Shown here: positions 7,723-17,503 of the stretch, in pieces
Position numbering within the stretch: position 1 is the stretch's first letter
Layout: the number at the start of each line of letters is the position of its first letter
Source of the DNA: an uncultured Ferrovum sp.
GTDB taxonomy: Bacteria; Pseudomonadota; Gammaproteobacteria; Burkholderiales; Ferrovaceae
Reading direction: 5' to 3'
Length of the DNA: 64,000 bases
Assembly: GCA_903905585.1 (NCBI GenBank)
Contig: CAIVHB010000084.1
Location: 56,871 to 120,870 of the forward strand
The notes under the pieces: generated by a model
Told to the model about the DNA's origin: nothing
Databases searched by the model: none
The model's input: the letters and a program-made list of their open reading frames with translations, nothing else
Position numbers and translations under genes: made by a program

Positions 7723-8261
7723 CCTTTAACTCCTGGCTCAGCAGTGACATCAAAAAACGTATATGAGAGTGAAATACGCTGAACATCAGCGGGCAACCCT
7801 GGCTCTACAACAAATATCACCTGCATATCTCTCGATTCACCCGGCGCAAACGTTTGTTGATCAAAGCAAAAACATTGCAGCTTTTTAAAAAACGGTGCAG
7901 CCTCGGTGGGTGCATAACTGGGTACTGCTTGGGCGACAATTCGGCGCCCAGTATTATTCACTACACGATAGTGCACCACAGTTTGTTGCCCTGGGTGAAC
8001 CTGCACCATCTTATCGATTGCTTCAAACGTCCAGTTCAATCCATTACTATTAGACGCAACGAATTCAACCGTGACTAATCTTGCCATGTCTACCTCGCCA
8101 CTCGCCTTTTGAGCAACGATTCGACTTTGGCTGATACCTGTGGCCTCGCATATCTGCCTGTAAAAGGGCACTAAAGCCAAGCCAAATCCGCCCATAATAA
8201 GAGCAATAATGACGAGCTTTCTTGCTAGCACTGCATTTTTCCGAGCAATCGCGTTGTCCAT
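7719..8261 (-). CDS. ctaG: Cytochrome c oxidase assembly protein CtaG (Cox11 family)
   Basis: Copper chaperone that delivers copper to the CuB site of subunit I. It has 180 residues with one N-terminal membrane anchor (about 14-34) and a periplasmic immunoglobulin-like domain. The Cox11 copper motif is present as KKLQCFCFDQQ (CFCF, residues about 130-133), along with the upstream QICEATGI cysteine segment. It lies between the 41-residue membrane protein and the DUF2970 gene. Confidence 0.95.
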   Translation of the reverse strand: MDNAIARKNAVLARKLVIIALIMGGFGLALVPFYRQICEATGISQSRIVAQKASGEVDMARLVTVEFVASNSNGLNWTFEAIDKMVQVHPGQQTVVHYRVVNNTGRRIVAQAVPSYAPTEAAPFFKKLQCFCFDQQTFAPGESRDMQVIFVVEPGLPADVQRISLSYTFFDVTAEPGVKG

Positions 8262-8268
8262 GCGAAAT

Positions 8269-8394
8269 CTAGAAAAACAAGCCAGTGACTGTTGCCAAGA
8301 AAAAACCTACCGCTATTAAACCCAGCACAATAGCTGTGATGAACTTACTGCCTTTGCGCTGCGTAGTGATTGTTACATCTTGTTGCTGATCCAT
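8269..8394 (-). CDS. Small single-pass membrane protein between ctaD and ctaG (likely oxidase small assembly protein)
   Basis: A 41-residue frame reading MDQQQDVTITTQRKG, then one hydrophobic helix (about residues 18-41) ending at TAG. It sits in the gap between subunit I and ctaG, in the same direction, seven bases before the ctaG start. Burkholderiales clusters commonly hold a short 'cytochrome oxidase small assembly protein' at this position. The call rests on position, size and topology; at this length I cannot verify homology by eye. Confidence 0.65.
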   Translation of the reverse strand: MDQQQDVTITTQRKGSKFITAIVLGLIAVGFFLATVTGLFF

Positions 8395-8458
8395 ATTTTG
8401 CAAGAACGGGATTCAGCTCAATGCTGAACCCCGTTTTGTTCCTTTCTTTGTCAATCAC

Positions 8459-10036
8459 TCAGTGAAAGGCAGGGGGCGTTTCAAAGGTGTGGTAGGGGGC
8501 AGGAGAAGGAACAGTCCACTCCAAACCTTCAGCGCCTTCCCATGCTTTAGCCTCGGCTTTTGCGCCACCACGGATACACTTGATGATGACGTACAGAAAC
8601 AGTAATTGGCTAAAGCCGAGCAAGAACGCACCAACCGAAGAGATCTGGTTGAACTCAGTAAACTGAGTAGCATAGTCAGGAATACGACGTGGCATTCCAG
8701 CTAGACCTAAGAAATGCTGAGGGAAAAAGGTGATATTGAATGAAATTGTAGTCAACCAAAAATGGACTTTGCCCAATTTCTCGTCGTACATATGACCGGT
8801 CCACTTAGGCAACCAGTAGTAGGCACCGCCCATGATTGAGAAGATTGCACCGGAGAACAATACATAATGAAAATGCGCCACTACGTAATAGGTATTGTGC
8901 AGGGTGATATCTACGGGAGTGATAGCAAGAACTAAGCCACTAAAACCACCAATCGTAAACAACGATACGAAGGCTACTGCAAATAACATGGGGGTCTCGA
9001 AGGTCATCGAGCCCTTCCACATCGTCGCAATCCAGTTAAACACTTTCACGCCCGTAGGAACTGCAATCAGCATGGTGGCATACATGAAGAACAGGTTGCC
9101 TGCGGCTGGCATACCCACTGTAAACATGTGGTGACCCCAGACGATGAAGGAAAGCAATGCAATGGAAGAGGTTGCATAAACCATCGAAGCATAACCAAAC
9201 AATGGTTTACGAGCAAAGGTAGGAATAATGTGCGAAATAATTCCGAACGCAGGCAAGATCATGATGTACACCTCTGGATGTCCGAAGAACCAGAAGATAT
9301 GCATAAACATCGTGGGGTCACCACCGCCTGCAGCATTAAAGAAGTGTGTACCGAAATGGCGATCGGTTAACAACATGGTCACTGCACCTGCCAACACCGG
9401 CATCACAGCGATCAATAGATAGGCGGTAATTAACCACGTCCAAACAAACATGGGCATACGCATCAAGGTCATACCAGGAGCACGCATGTTCAAAATGGTG
9501 GTCACGATATTGATCGAACCCATAATGGATGATGCACCCATGATATGAACGGCCAGAATCGTCATATCAACCGATATTCCACCCTGAATGGAAAGGGGGG
9601 GGTACAAGGTCCAACCCGAACCTGCGGCACCACCGGGAACCAGGAAGGAACCCACCAGCAAAGTAGCTGCGGGTGGCATCAACCAAAAGCTCCAGTTGTT
9701 CATGCGAGCAAATGCCATGTCAGATGCGCCGACCATCAGAGGGATCTGCCAGTTGGCAAAGCCCACAAAAGCAGGCATTACTGCACCAAAAATCATCACA
9801 AGTGCATGAATAGTGGTGAGCTGATTAAATACGTCAGGATTGACGATCTGAATCCCTGGCTGGAACAACTCTGCACGTATCACGAGGGCCATGAATCCCC
9901 CCACGAAGAACATGATTAAGCTGAACCACAGATACATCGAACCGATATCTTTATGGTTGGTGGTAAAAAAGTAGCGCGCAAGACCAGTTGGATGATGGCT
10001 GTGATCTTCGTGGGCGTGGTCGTGAGTTGCTTCCAT
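8459..10036 (-). CDS. ctaD: Cytochrome c oxidase subunit I (aa3-type)
   Basis: Catalytic heme-copper subunit that reduces O2 and pumps protons. From the ATG at 10036 it is 525 residues with 12 membrane helices. Visible ligands are the low-spin heme a histidine His77 (TTIHALVM), the CuB His253 with crosslinked Tyr257 (GHPEVYI), the CuB pair at residues 302-303 (WGHHMF), and the heme histidines in VAHFHYVL (388 and 390). The frame also opens at a TTG (10051), but GGAGA lies just before the ATG. The N-terminus is His-rich ([11 protein letters not shown]). It directly follows ctaC. Confidence 0.98.
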   Translation of the reverse strand: MEATHDHAHEDHSHHPTGLARYFFTTNHKDIGSMYLWFSLIMFFVGGFMALVIRAELFQPGIQIVNPDVFNQLTTIHALVMIFGAVMPAFVGFANWQIPLMVGASDMAFARMNNWSFWLMPPAATLLVGSFLVPGGAAGSGWTLYPPLSIQGGISVDMTILAVHIMGASSIMGSINIVTTILNMRAPGMTLMRMPMFVWTWLITAYLLIAVMPVLAGAVTMLLTDRHFGTHFFNAAGGGDPTMFMHIFWFFGHPEVYIMILPAFGIISHIIPTFARKPLFGYASMVYATSSIALLSFIVWGHHMFTVGMPAAGNLFFMYATMLIAVPTGVKVFNWIATMWKGSMTFETPMLFAVAFVSLFTIGGFSGLVLAITPVDITLHNTYYVVAHFHYVLFSGAIFSIMGGAYYWLPKWTGHMYDEKLGKVHFWLTTISFNITFFPQHFLGLAGMPRRIPDYATQFTEFNQISSVGAFLLGFSQLLFLYVIIKCIRGGAKAEAKAWEGAEGLEWTVPSPAPYHTFETPPAFH

Positions 10037-10041
10037 CGCTG

Positions 10042-10046
10042 TCTCC
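10042..10046 (-). promoter_or_regulatory. Ribosome binding site deciding the ctaD start
   Basis: GGAGA on the minus strand sits five bases before the ATG at 10036 and overlaps the alternative TTG-initiated extension, which favours the ATG. Confidence 0.65.
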
Positions 10047-10103
10047 GTCAATCTAGTTTGAAAGGGTTAATGAATAGTGATTGTTAATTAAATTTTGATC
10101 CAC

Positions 10104-10943
10104 TCACCGAGTAACAGGGTCGGCCAGACTGACTTTGTCATGGCCTTCGGCTGCTGCTTGCTTGGTTTTCTGCTCTTTTACCCAGATTGCGTAGTCTTCA
10201 GCTGATTTGGCTTCGACAACGATGGGCATATATCCGTGTTCCTTTCCGCAAATCTGGCTGCACTGACCACGAAAAATACCTGGCTCGCTAGCTTGGAACC
10301 ATGAGTCTTTAATAAAGCCCGGGATCCCATATTGGTTTACGCCTAACTGCGGAACATACCAGCCATGAATGACATCGTTGGCAGTAATCAGAAGACGAAT
10401 TTTCTTACCCACTGGTACGACAACATTGTTGTCGGTTTCAAGTAAGTAATGTTCGTTAGTTGGCTTGCCATGTTGTTCAGGTGAACCAATCTGGTCACGG
10501 GGAGTAGATAATGTGCTGTAAAACTTTAGGCCATCGTTCAGATAATCATATTGCCATTTCCACTGATAAGCCGTGACCTTGATCGTCATGTCAGGGTTAG
10601 AGGCATCTTTCATCGCTAACACAGTTTGGGTTGCTGGCCAGGCCATGAAGCCTAGAATGAGGAAAGGGATCAATGTCCAAATGATTTCGATCGTGGTGTT
10701 CTCATGAAAATGGGCAGCTACCGCGCCTTTGGATTTGCGATGCGCAAACACTGAGTAAAACATCACTCCAAAAACCACGACAAAAATAGCCAAGCACACC
10801 CATAAAATCTCCATGTGCAAACCATAAATTTGGTTAGAAATGGGTGAATGCGGTGCGGGAATGTTCACGTCATAGTTTGCTACAGCCAGCATGGGCAAAG
10901 TGGTTAATGCCGCTCCGGCGATCTGTCGTAGTGTCTTCATCAT
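10104..10943 (-). CDS. ctaC: Cytochrome c oxidase subunit II (aa3-type)
   Basis: CuA-bearing subunit that accepts electrons from cytochrome c. From the ATG at 10943 it has 279 residues: a signal peptide (about 1-22), two membrane helices (about 46-66 and 88-108) and a periplasmic cupredoxin domain. The CuA ligands are His193, Cys228, Cys232, His236 and Met239 (GQCSQICGKEHGYMP). There is no CxxCH, so no fused cytochrome c domain. A GTG at 10955 is an alternative start. It follows the DUF2244 gene closely. Confidence 0.96.
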   Translation of the reverse strand: MMKTLRQIAGAALTTLPMLAVANYDVNIPAPHSPISNQIYGLHMEILWVCLAIFVVVFGVMFYSVFAHRKSKGAVAAHFHENTTIEIIWTLIPFLILGFMAWPATQTVLAMKDASNPDMTIKVTAYQWKWQYDYLNDGLKFYSTLSTPRDQIGSPEQHGKPTNEHYLLETDNNVVVPVGKKIRLLITANDVIHGWYVPQLGVNQYGIPGFIKDSWFQASEPGIFRGQCSQICGKEHGYMPIVVEAKSAEDYAIWVKEQKTKQAAAEGHDKVSLADPVTR

Positions 10944-10959
10944 CTTAAGGCTCACTGGT

Positions 10960-11430
10960 CTAGAAACTCAAATTTTGTACTTTTACCAATCCCTGCAAAG
11001 CAACTGCAAGCTTGGCTCTATCTTCATCCATCATCATCTGCCCGACCTTGGACTCCCGCCCATGAGATCGCACAGCCAATTCAACCCTGCATCCTCGGGT
11101 TCTGCACATTAAAGTGCACCAATGTGTATTCCATGAGCGTTGTTTTAATTTCGCTCGAATGAATAATTCGTGCCTTAACTCTGTGCCACGAACCGTAATT
11201 CGTTCATAGTCCCCATCGTGCCCAGCGATCCAGCGAAACCCCAACCACATAACCATGATTTCAAGCCCCGCATAAGGCAAAACAGGCCATGCTCCATACA
11301 TCAAGGTAATCCCCATGCCGACGGAGAGCGTTGTGCCCCCCATCAAGACTAGCGCCAACTTCCTACCACTTTGACTCAATGAATGGTTACGAAGTATTTC
11401 AATTGAGAACTCTTCGGGTTCTCTTTGCAT
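10960..11430 (-). CDS. DUF2244 family membrane protein upstream of the oxidase genes
   Basis: A 156-residue protein with two adjacent membrane helices (about 25-45 and 49-68) followed by a basic soluble domain (GDYERITVRGTELRHELFI onward). This fits the DUF2244 family often found directly upstream of subunit II. It lies a few bases from ctaC on the same strand and is probably cotranscribed. Function unknown. Confidence 0.8.
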   Translation of the reverse strand: MQREPEEFSIEILRNHSLSQSGRKLALVLMGGTTLSVGMGITLMYGAWPVLPYAGLEIMVMWLGFRWIAGHDGDYERITVRGTELRHELFIRAKLKQRSWNTHWCTLMCRTRGCRVELAVRSHGRESKVGQMMMDEDRAKLAVALQGLVKVQNLSF

Positions 11431-11508
11431 GGCAAGCGAGCCTCATTTTTCGTTCTTACGCACTAACAGCCTCAGGAAGATATCATGCGCTTTTCAGCCT
11501 TAGCAAGA

Positions 11509-12264
11509 TCAAAGGTTGCAATAGGCAATCAAAAACCGCACGTCATGTTGATGGGCAACAGGTCGTGAACCCGCTTCATTGCTGATAAAACGGATGTTTA
11601 ACGCATATTTATTAGCGCTTAACTCAGGTACGCAAGACAAGTTCTCATCCAGCCGAATTCTGAGCATTTGCGCAGGTCGAGCCATCGGCATTTGCTGAAA
11701 TTGTCCATTCACAGCCACTTGCTCGTAATCTGAACCACTATCACGCAACATCCTAAGCGCAGAGCGCATGGCGCGCCGCACGCTTTCTAAGGGCTCTTGC
11801 CATGCCTGCAATTGACCTTGGCGCACATAAGAAGGCTGTTGAAGCCAATGATGCAATCCTGGAAGATCAAAGGGGCAAGTACCACCTGGAATATTAAAAC
11901 GACTGCGTATCGTCATCAGCCAGTCGTTGTCACGTAAGTGCTGGCCAAATTTACCATGAGATCCGTGTAAGGCCTTAGCTGCTTCTTGGGTTTCTAGAAC
12001 TGCCTCTTCTAAAACTTCTCCCGACACCTCAGGATTGTCTCTGAGTGACTCTAGCATTTGTCTTTGGCGGTCTAACTCCAAGAGTAAATCTGTTTTTACA
12101 TCCGCCCGCGAGCCTGCTTCCAGCAATTCGAACAGACGCGCGAGCGCGACCTCATGATCGCGAGCTGTATCCCGGCTGGTAAACAATTGAACACGATCAA
12201 ACATGTCCTCTAGTCGCAACCAAGTTCTAACTTTTTCGTTCAGTGGAAATTCGTAGCTGATCAA
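11509..12264 (-). CDS. zapD: Cell division protein ZapD (DUF1342)
   Basis: Cytoplasmic protein that crosslinks FtsZ filaments. It is all soluble and mostly helical, about 251 residues. The family pattern is clear in ISYEFPLNEKVRTWLRLE at the N-terminus, the central GTCPFDLPGLHHWL segment and the final beta-strand region. The frame opens at a GTG (12273), but the TTG at 12264 aligns with the usual family start just before ISYEFPLNE and has AGAAGG nine bases upstream. It lies between the oxidase block and coaE. Confidence 0.92.
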   Translation of the reverse strand: MISYEFPLNEKVRTWLRLEDMFDRVQLFTSRDTARDHEVALARLFELLEAGSRADVKTDLLLELDRQRQMLESLRDNPEVSGEVLEEAVLETQEAAKALHGSHGKFGQHLRDNDWLMTIRSRFNIPGGTCPFDLPGLHHWLQQPSYVRQGQLQAWQEPLESVRRAMRSALRMLRDSGSDYEQVAVNGQFQQMPMARPAQMLRIRLDENLSCVPELSANKYALNIRFISNEAGSRPVAHQHDVRFLIAYCNL

Positions 12265-12340
12265 TGCAGGCACCCTTCTTGTCCCGTCATTGTTGCAGGG
12301 CTTAAGCTATTTGGACAGACAAAATTTGTCAAATTTGAGC

Positions 12341-12973
12341 TTAAATTGTAAATAATTTCTCATATTGAAGATGGATAGCTTCAACTTGGCGTTTTAGACC
12401 GTCTAAATCGGTATCATTTTTGATGACATCGTCGGCAATCGACAAACGCTGAGATCGACTTGCTTGGGCTTTGATAATGCCATCTAGGATTTCCGCCGTC
12501 ATTCCTGTGCGCTTGAGTGCACGCTGGTATTGAATTTCCTCTTCGCAGTCCACCACTAGAAGCCGATCTAAGCGGTCTTGGAAAAACTGCGATTCGTATA
12601 GGAGCGGAACCACCACCATCGCATAGTTGGAATGCGCCAAAGCAATCTTATGTTCTACAGCCGCTCTAATCAGGGGGTGCATAATTTGTTCGAGTTGCTT
12701 TCGATGTTCGGGTACTTTGAATACTTCCGCGCGCATCCGGGCTCGATCTAAGGCCCCATGCTCTTCCACATAAGCCTCGCCAAAAGTCTCAATGATGGCG
12801 GGAATAGCCGCACCACCAGGACCTGAAATGAGATGTGCAAGGTGATCCGTATCAATAATATCGATACCCAGAGCGCTGAATAACTCAGCTACAGTTGATT
12901 TCCCAGAGGCAATTCCTCCCGTCAATCCCACCAGTGGAATACGCGAATTGACCGTCAAAGAATCAGAATTCAT
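12341..12973 (-). CDS. coaE: Dephospho-CoA kinase
   Basis: Last step of coenzyme A synthesis: phosphorylates the ribose 3'-OH of dephospho-CoA. From the ATG at 12973 it has 210 residues. The P-loop is GGIASGKST (about 18-26), followed by DTDHLAH and the LID region (QRALKRTGM). The open frame extends about 62 residues further upstream, but that part lies inside the prepilin peptidase gene and does not look like CoaE. The start overlaps the peptidase stop (ATGA). Confidence 0.96.
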   Translation of the reverse strand: MNSDSLTVNSRIPLVGLTGGIASGKSTVAELFSALGIDIIDTDHLAHLISGPGGAAIPAIIETFGEAYVEEHGALDRARMRAEVFKVPEHRKQLEQIMHPLIRAAVEHKIALAHSNYAMVVVPLLYESQFFQDRLDRLLVVDCEEEIQYQRALKRTGMTAEILDGIIKAQASRSQRLSIADDVIKNDTDLDGLKRQVEAIHLQYEKLFTI

Positions 12974-13851
12974 GAGAATAAAGCTCCAGATATAAAGGGA
13001 AAGAACAAAACCACTAGTCCGCTCAATGCGAGAAATGGACCAAACGGAATAGGAGTCTGCCGCGAGTGACCCGCAAACACCATAGAAAATAAGCCATAAC
13101 CTGCACCCGTCAGCGAGGCAATGAGGAGCACAGCAGGAAGCGACTGCCAACCCAACCAAGCCCCTAAAGCAGCCAAAAGCTTTAAATCGCCTTGCCCAAC
13201 CCCCTCTTTACCGGTGAGCAAGCGAAACAACCAGTACAGGACCCACAGGGACAAATACCCCCAGACCGCCCCCCAAAAAGCTTCTTCAAAGGGAACAAAA
13301 AAACCTGAAGCGTTGAGGATCAAACCAACCCAAATCAAAGGCTGCGTGAGTTTATCGGGAAGAAAAAGAGTATCAATATCAATAAATGCCAGCGCTATCA
13401 GTGTCCAGATGAGTATCAGCGCACCAAGTGCTGTGGCACTTAGCCCCCAATTCAAAGCCACGGCGCCAGAAAGAAACGCCGTGAGCAGTTCGATGAAAGG
13501 ATAGCGCAGAGAAATGGGGGTCTGACACACAGCACAACGCCCCCGCAACAAGACCCAACTGATCACAGGCAGCAGATGGGCAGGAGAAATAGTTTGACTG
13601 CACTGAGGGCAATGAGAACGCGGAAAAAATAGGTTGTAGGGAGTTGTTGCAAACCGCTCTTCTGACAGCCCGGCTTGTTTGGCTTGGGTGATCCATTCAT
13701 GCATCTCTTGCTCCCAAGCACGCGTCATCATCACCGGTAAGCGCAAAATTAAGACATTTAAAAAGCTTCCCACAATTAATCCAATCAGGGCCAAACACAT
13801 CACTGCTTGCCAAGAAACAGGCCAGATTGGAAAAATGGGGGCGCTGATCAC
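12970..13851 (-). CDS. pilD: Type IV prepilin peptidase / N-methyltransferase (PilD/GspO family)
   Basis: Inner-membrane aspartic protease that cleaves and N-methylates type IV pilin-like precursors. It has 293 residues. The N-terminal cytoplasmic domain has two CxxC pairs (CPQC and CAVC) for zinc. Catalytic aspartates are seen in AFIDIDTLFLPD and in GQGDLKLLAALGAWLG, the family GxGD motif. The start is GTG. It overlaps coaE by four bases, a pairing common in gammaproteobacteria and betaproteobacteria, although no pilus structural genes are in the window. Confidence 0.95.
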   Translation of the reverse strand: MISAPIFPIWPVSWQAVMCLALIGLIVGSFLNVLILRLPVMMTRAWEQEMHEWITQAKQAGLSEERFATTPYNLFFPRSHCPQCSQTISPAHLLPVISWVLLRGRCAVCQTPISLRYPFIELLTAFLSGAVALNWGLSATALGALILIWTLIALAFIDIDTLFLPDKLTQPLIWVGLILNASGFFVPFEEAFWGAVWGYLSLWVLYWLFRLLTGKEGVGQGDLKLLAALGAWLGWQSLPAVLLIASLTGAGYGLFSMVFAGHSRQTPIPFGPFLALSGLVVLFFPFISGALFS

Positions 13852-13864
13852 TGCAGAATTTTGC

Positions 13865-15136
13865 TCACTGAATCGGGGTAAATTGGATACGCACCATTTT
13901 CACCATGCGGTCCTGCGTTTGAACAATCTCGATGGGATAGCCATCAATTTTCACGCTAGTGCCGGGTTCAGGGATGTCTTCTAAATGTTCTAAAATGCGA
14001 CCGTTGATGGTTTTGGGCCCATCTATTCGAAAACTGAGTTTTAGCTTGCGATTCAATTCACGCAAACTGCATCCCCCTTCAACTAGCACCACCCCATCAG
14101 ACTCAAGGTGAATATGCCTAGCATGAGTCAGCGCACGCCCTGAAAACTCTCCAACAATTTCCTCAAGGATGTCATCGACCGTAACCAGTCCTTGTAACTC
14201 TCCATACTCATCCACCACCAACCCCACCCTCCGCTGACTTTCCTGAAAGTTCTGAAGTTGGGTCAATAAGGGAGTACCCGCAGGCACAAAATACGGGGGC
14301 CGCATAATTTCTTTTAAGGTCTCTACTGAAAGCTCCGCCGAATGAGCCTGATGGAGCACTTTCCTCACATGCAGCACACCAACAATTTCATCTAACTGAT
14401 TGGAGTACACAGGCTGCATGGTGTGATGCGACGTGGCTAACCGAGTTCGAATTTCATCAATAGGATCATTGATATCAATTGCCTCAATCTGATGTCGAGG
14501 GGTCATCACATCGTCTACGGTTATGTCTTCTAAACCAAACAAATTCAGCAGAATAGTTTGATGCTTGGCAGGGATGTAGTGTGCTCCCTCCAAGACCAAA
14601 GTGCGCAGTTCTTCCATGCTTAGCGGCTGTGCTTCTCCATTATTTTCAGGCTTTAATCGCGTAATCCAAAGCAAGGATTGCACAAATAAATTCACGAACC
14701 AAACGATGGGATAGACCAATCGCAGCAAGGGTGCGACGACATAGCTTGCGGTCAGCGCGATCGGCTCAGCATAAGCTGCGCCAACCACTTTGGGTGTGAC
14801 CTCACTGAACACAAGAATCGCTAAAGTGACCGAAAGTGTAGCCACGGTCAGCGCAAACTCCCCATCCCCTACTAAACGAACAGTAATCACCGAAGCCAGC
14901 GTTGCAGCAGCGGCATTCACAAATGCGTTACCCAGCAACATAACTCCAAGCAAGCGATCTGTTTTATTAAGTAGTTTTTCAGTGAGTCGAGCAGCACGAT
15001 TCCCTTTGCTCACTAGGTGCCTGAGCCGATAGCGATTAAGCGCCATCATGCTCGTCTCGGTCATTGAAAAAAAAGCTGATAAAACCAACAGAAAGGCGAG
15101 GATACCGAACAAGAATCCTAACGAAAGACTGCTCAA
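13865..15136 (-). CDS. CorC/HlyC-type membrane protein with CNNM and CBS domains
   Basis: A 423-residue protein: N-terminal CNNM (DUF21) domain with about four membrane helices (residues 1-150), a pair of CBS domains (about 200-330, starting at DVMTPRHQIEAIDI), then a CorC_HlyC domain (about 345-420). Such proteins are implicated in Mg2+/Co2+ transport or resistance (YfjD/CorB type). TTG start two bases after the ccsA-like stop, so likely one transcript. The precise substrate cannot be read from the sequence. Confidence 0.9.
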   Translation of the reverse strand: MSSLSLGFLFGILAFLLVLSAFFSMTETSMMALNRYRLRHLVSKGNRAARLTEKLLNKTDRLLGVMLLGNAFVNAAAATLASVITVRLVGDGEFALTVATLSVTLAILVFSEVTPKVVGAAYAEPIALTASYVVAPLLRLVYPIVWFVNLFVQSLLWITRLKPENNGEAQPLSMEELRTLVLEGAHYIPAKHQTILLNLFGLEDITVDDVMTPRHQIEAIDINDPIDEIRTRLATSHHTMQPVYSNQLDEIVGVLHVRKVLHQAHSAELSVETLKEIMRPPYFVPAGTPLLTQLQNFQESQRRVGLVVDEYGELQGLVTVDDILEEIVGEFSGRALTHARHIHLESDGVVLVEGGCSLRELNRKLKLSFRIDGPKTINGRILEHLEDIPEPGTSVKIDGYPIEIVQTQDRMVKMVRIQFTPIQ

Positions 15137-15137
15137 G

Positions 15138-15974
15138 TCAGACTCGCTGCAAAATGACTTCTAGAACCAATTTACTACCCACATAGGCCAAGGCCAAAAC
15201 AAAGAATCCAGCAATAGTCCAGCGAGCAGCCCTACGACCCCGCCAACCATATCCCCATCGCCCGATCAACAAAGCAGCAAAAATGGTCCACGAGATGACG
15301 CCCAATAAATTTTTATGATTGAACGTAAAAGGTCGACCGAATACTTCTTCTGAAAATAATATGCCGCTCAATACGGCAAGCGTTAAAAGTACGAAGCCGC
15401 TCAAAACCATGCGGAACAGCAATGCATCCATAGTAACTAGAGGTGGCAATCTCCCTAAACCAGTTCGCACTTCTCCACTTTGCAAGCGACGCTCCTGCAG
15501 AGTCATCAACCAAGCATGTAAAGCGGCTATGCCAAACAAGCTATAAGCAAGCAATGACACAATAATGTGGCCCTCAAACGCGAGGTTATATTGAAAGGGC
15601 ACCGCCTTTTGAGCAGGAAGGATTAAAGGAAACACCGAGGCAAGTGAAGTTAAGGCAAGTATTGCGGGACGAAGGATTCCTAAAGGCTCCTTGCCGCTTC
15701 CTAGCCAGTAAAAGGCTGTGGTGACTGCACCAATTAATGAAATAGCATGCCCCAAAGATAAATTTAATCCATCGACTTGAATAACCGTATGCTGAAGAAG
15801 CAGGATATGGGTGACCCAAGCTAGAGGAACGAGCCGATGAATCAAACGCTCCTCCGGGGTCGCATCCGGAGAGGACTCCATAGAAGAGGTAGGCTGCGTC
15901 TGCAGTTGAAAGTCCCGCAGAGCAAGCAAGCCGTAGAGCACGGCGGTGATAAGATAGAGAACTAAATCAATCAT
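15138..15974 (-). CDS. CcsA/CcmC-type cytochrome c assembly-like membrane protein (YpjD-like)
   Basis: About 278 residues with eight predicted membrane helices. It contains the conserved histidines of heme-handling CcsA/CcmC proteins (HILLLQH, FEGHIIVSLLAY, FNHKNLLGVISW), but the classical Trp-rich WWD motif is not evident. Homologues in this position, near ffh and the CorC gene, are annotated as YpjD-like. The frame could start at a TTG at 16001. The ATG at 15974 begins directly before the first helix and is preferred. It is divergent from ffh. Confidence 0.8.
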   Translation of the reverse strand: MIDLVLYLITAVLYGLLALRDFQLQTQPTSSMESSPDATPEERLIHRLVPLAWVTHILLLQHTVIQVDGLNLSLGHAISLIGAVTTAFYWLGSGKEPLGILRPAILALTSLASVFPLILPAQKAVPFQYNLAFEGHIIVSLLAYSLFGIAALHAWLMTLQERRLQSGEVRTGLGRLPPLVTMDALLFRMVLSGFVLLTLAVLSGILFSEEVFGRPFTFNHKNLLGVISWTIFAALLIGRWGYGWRGRRAARWTIAGFFVLALAYVGSKLVLEVILQRV

Positions 15975-16124
15975 GGAATCTATCAAAAACAGCTGACCCA
16001 AGCAGCGACAGCCAAAGACGAAGCCGCAATCAGCGGCGGCAGAAAAGCTTAAACAGGTTACAGTCTACCCGAAGCTCATCCAATTCGTGCTGTCCTCCTT
16101 GCAAAGCACTATAAGTCCTCATCT

Positions 16125-17468
16125 ATGCTCGAAAATTTAACGCAACGCCTCTCATCTGTCGTACGCAACCTTCGCGGACAAGCGCGCTTAACTGAGGCCA
16201 ATATTCAAGACGCTTTGCGTGAAGTACGCATAGCCTTGTTAGAGGCCGACGTTGCGCTGCCTGTAATTAAAGACTTTATTCAGGCTATTAAAGATCAGGC
16301 TGTGGGTAAAGAGGTTCACCAGAATCTGAATCCCGGCCAAGCACTGATTGGGATCGTACATGATGAATTAACGCGCCTGATGGGCGAGCACAACAGCGCC
16401 ATGAATCTTGCCACCACCCCTCCAGCGGTGATTTTGATGGCAGGACTGCAAGGGTCGGGAAAAACCACCACTTCAGGCAAATTGGCGCGCATTTTAAAAG
16501 CCGATCGCAAAAAAGTATTGCTCGTCAGTTGCGACATCTATCGACCTGCTGCAATCGAACAACTCCGGGTATTAGGAGATCGCTTGGATGTAGAAGTCTT
16601 CCCCTCCTCTCCAGACCAATCGCCTCTTGATATCGCCAATTCTGCAAAAAAATATGCGCTCACTCACTACCATGATGTGTTGATCGTAGACACCGCTGGT
16701 CGCTTGGCGATTGATGAAACCATGATGTCTGAGATCAAAGCAATCCATGCTGCGATCAGCCCGATTGAAACCTTGTTTGTGGTCGATGCCATGCAGGGTC
16801 AAGATGCTATTAACGTGGCCCGGGCCTTTAGTGAAGCGCTTCCTCTTACAGGTATTGTTCTTACTAAACTAGATGGAGATTCCCGCGGTGGTGCCGCCCT
16901 TTCAGTTCGCCACATTACCGGCAAGCCCATCAAGTTCGTAGGCGTGGGAGAAAAAATTGAGGGGCTAGAACCTTTTCATCCTGAACGCATGGCCTCACGT
17001 ATTTTGGGGATGGGCGACGTCCTGTCACTGATCGAACAAGCGCAAAAGGGCGTAGATCATGAGGAAGCCGAAAAATTCGCCAAAAAGGTAAAGTCTGGCA
17101 AAGACTTTGATCTAGAAGACTTCAAAACGCAGCTCATGCAAATGAAGCGCATGGGTGGTATTAGCTCCATGATGGAAAAGCTTCCGGGGCAATTATCTGG
17201 TGCACTCCCGGCAGGCGCAGATCCAGAGAAAGCCATGGCACGTATTGAGGGCATTATCAATTCCATGACCCCCGAGGAACGACGCAAACCTGATCTGCTA
17301 AAAGCATCTCGTAAACGCCGTATCGCTGCTGGCTCAGGTGTGCAAGTTCAGGAAGTGAATCGGATGCTGAATCAATTCGAACAAATGCAAAAGATGATGA
17401 AAATGATGGCGAAAGGTGGCCTCGCGAAAATGATGCGCGGCATGAAAGGCCTGATCCCCGGAATGTAA
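16125..17468 (+). CDS. ffh: Signal recognition particle GTPase Ffh
   Basis: SRP54-type protein that binds 4.5S RNA and signal sequences and targets nascent membrane proteins to FtsY. It has 447 residues. The N domain is followed by the GTPase with P-loop GLQGSGKTT (107-115), DTAGRL near residue 188 and TKLDGDSRGGA near 247. The C-terminal methionine-rich M domain includes QMKRMGG and the final QMQKMMKMMAKGGLAKMMRG. The 4.5S RNA gene itself was not found here. Confidence 0.98.
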   Translation: MLENLTQRLSSVVRNLRGQARLTEANIQDALREVRIALLEADVALPVIKDFIQAIKDQAVGKEVHQNLNPGQALIGIVHDELTRLMGEHNSAMNLATTPPAVILMAGLQGSGKTTTSGKLARILKADRKKVLLVSCDIYRPAAIEQLRVLGDRLDVEVFPSSPDQSPLDIANSAKKYALTHYHDVLIVDTAGRLAIDETMMSEIKAIHAAISPIETLFVVDAMQGQDAINVARAFSEALPLTGIVLTKLDGDSRGGAALSVRHITGKPIKFVGVGEKIEGLEPFHPERMASRILGMGDVLSLIEQAQKGVDHEEAEKFAKKVKSGKDFDLEDFKTQLMQMKRMGGISSMMEKLPGQLSGALPAGADPEKAMARIEGIINSMTPEERRKPDLLKASRKRRIAAGSGVQVQEVNRMLNQFEQMQKMMKMMAKGGLAKMMRGMKGLIPGM

Positions 17469-17503
17469 ATAGGGTAGCCAAAAAAATTAAGGAGACTTCA
17501 TCT

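Noticed and set aside
12974..13159. N-terminal extension of coaE
   Set aside because: The frame is open, but the sequence lies wholly inside the prepilin peptidase gene and does not resemble CoaE. The ATG at 12973 overlapping the upstream stop is a normal coupled start.
17469..17503. Possible preQ1 riboswitch before the queuosine-precursor transporter
   Set aside because: The gap is only 35 bases. It has an A-rich tail and the ribosome site, but the GG/CC first stem and its loop could not be matched to the preQ1-I pattern. A covariance-model search would decide.
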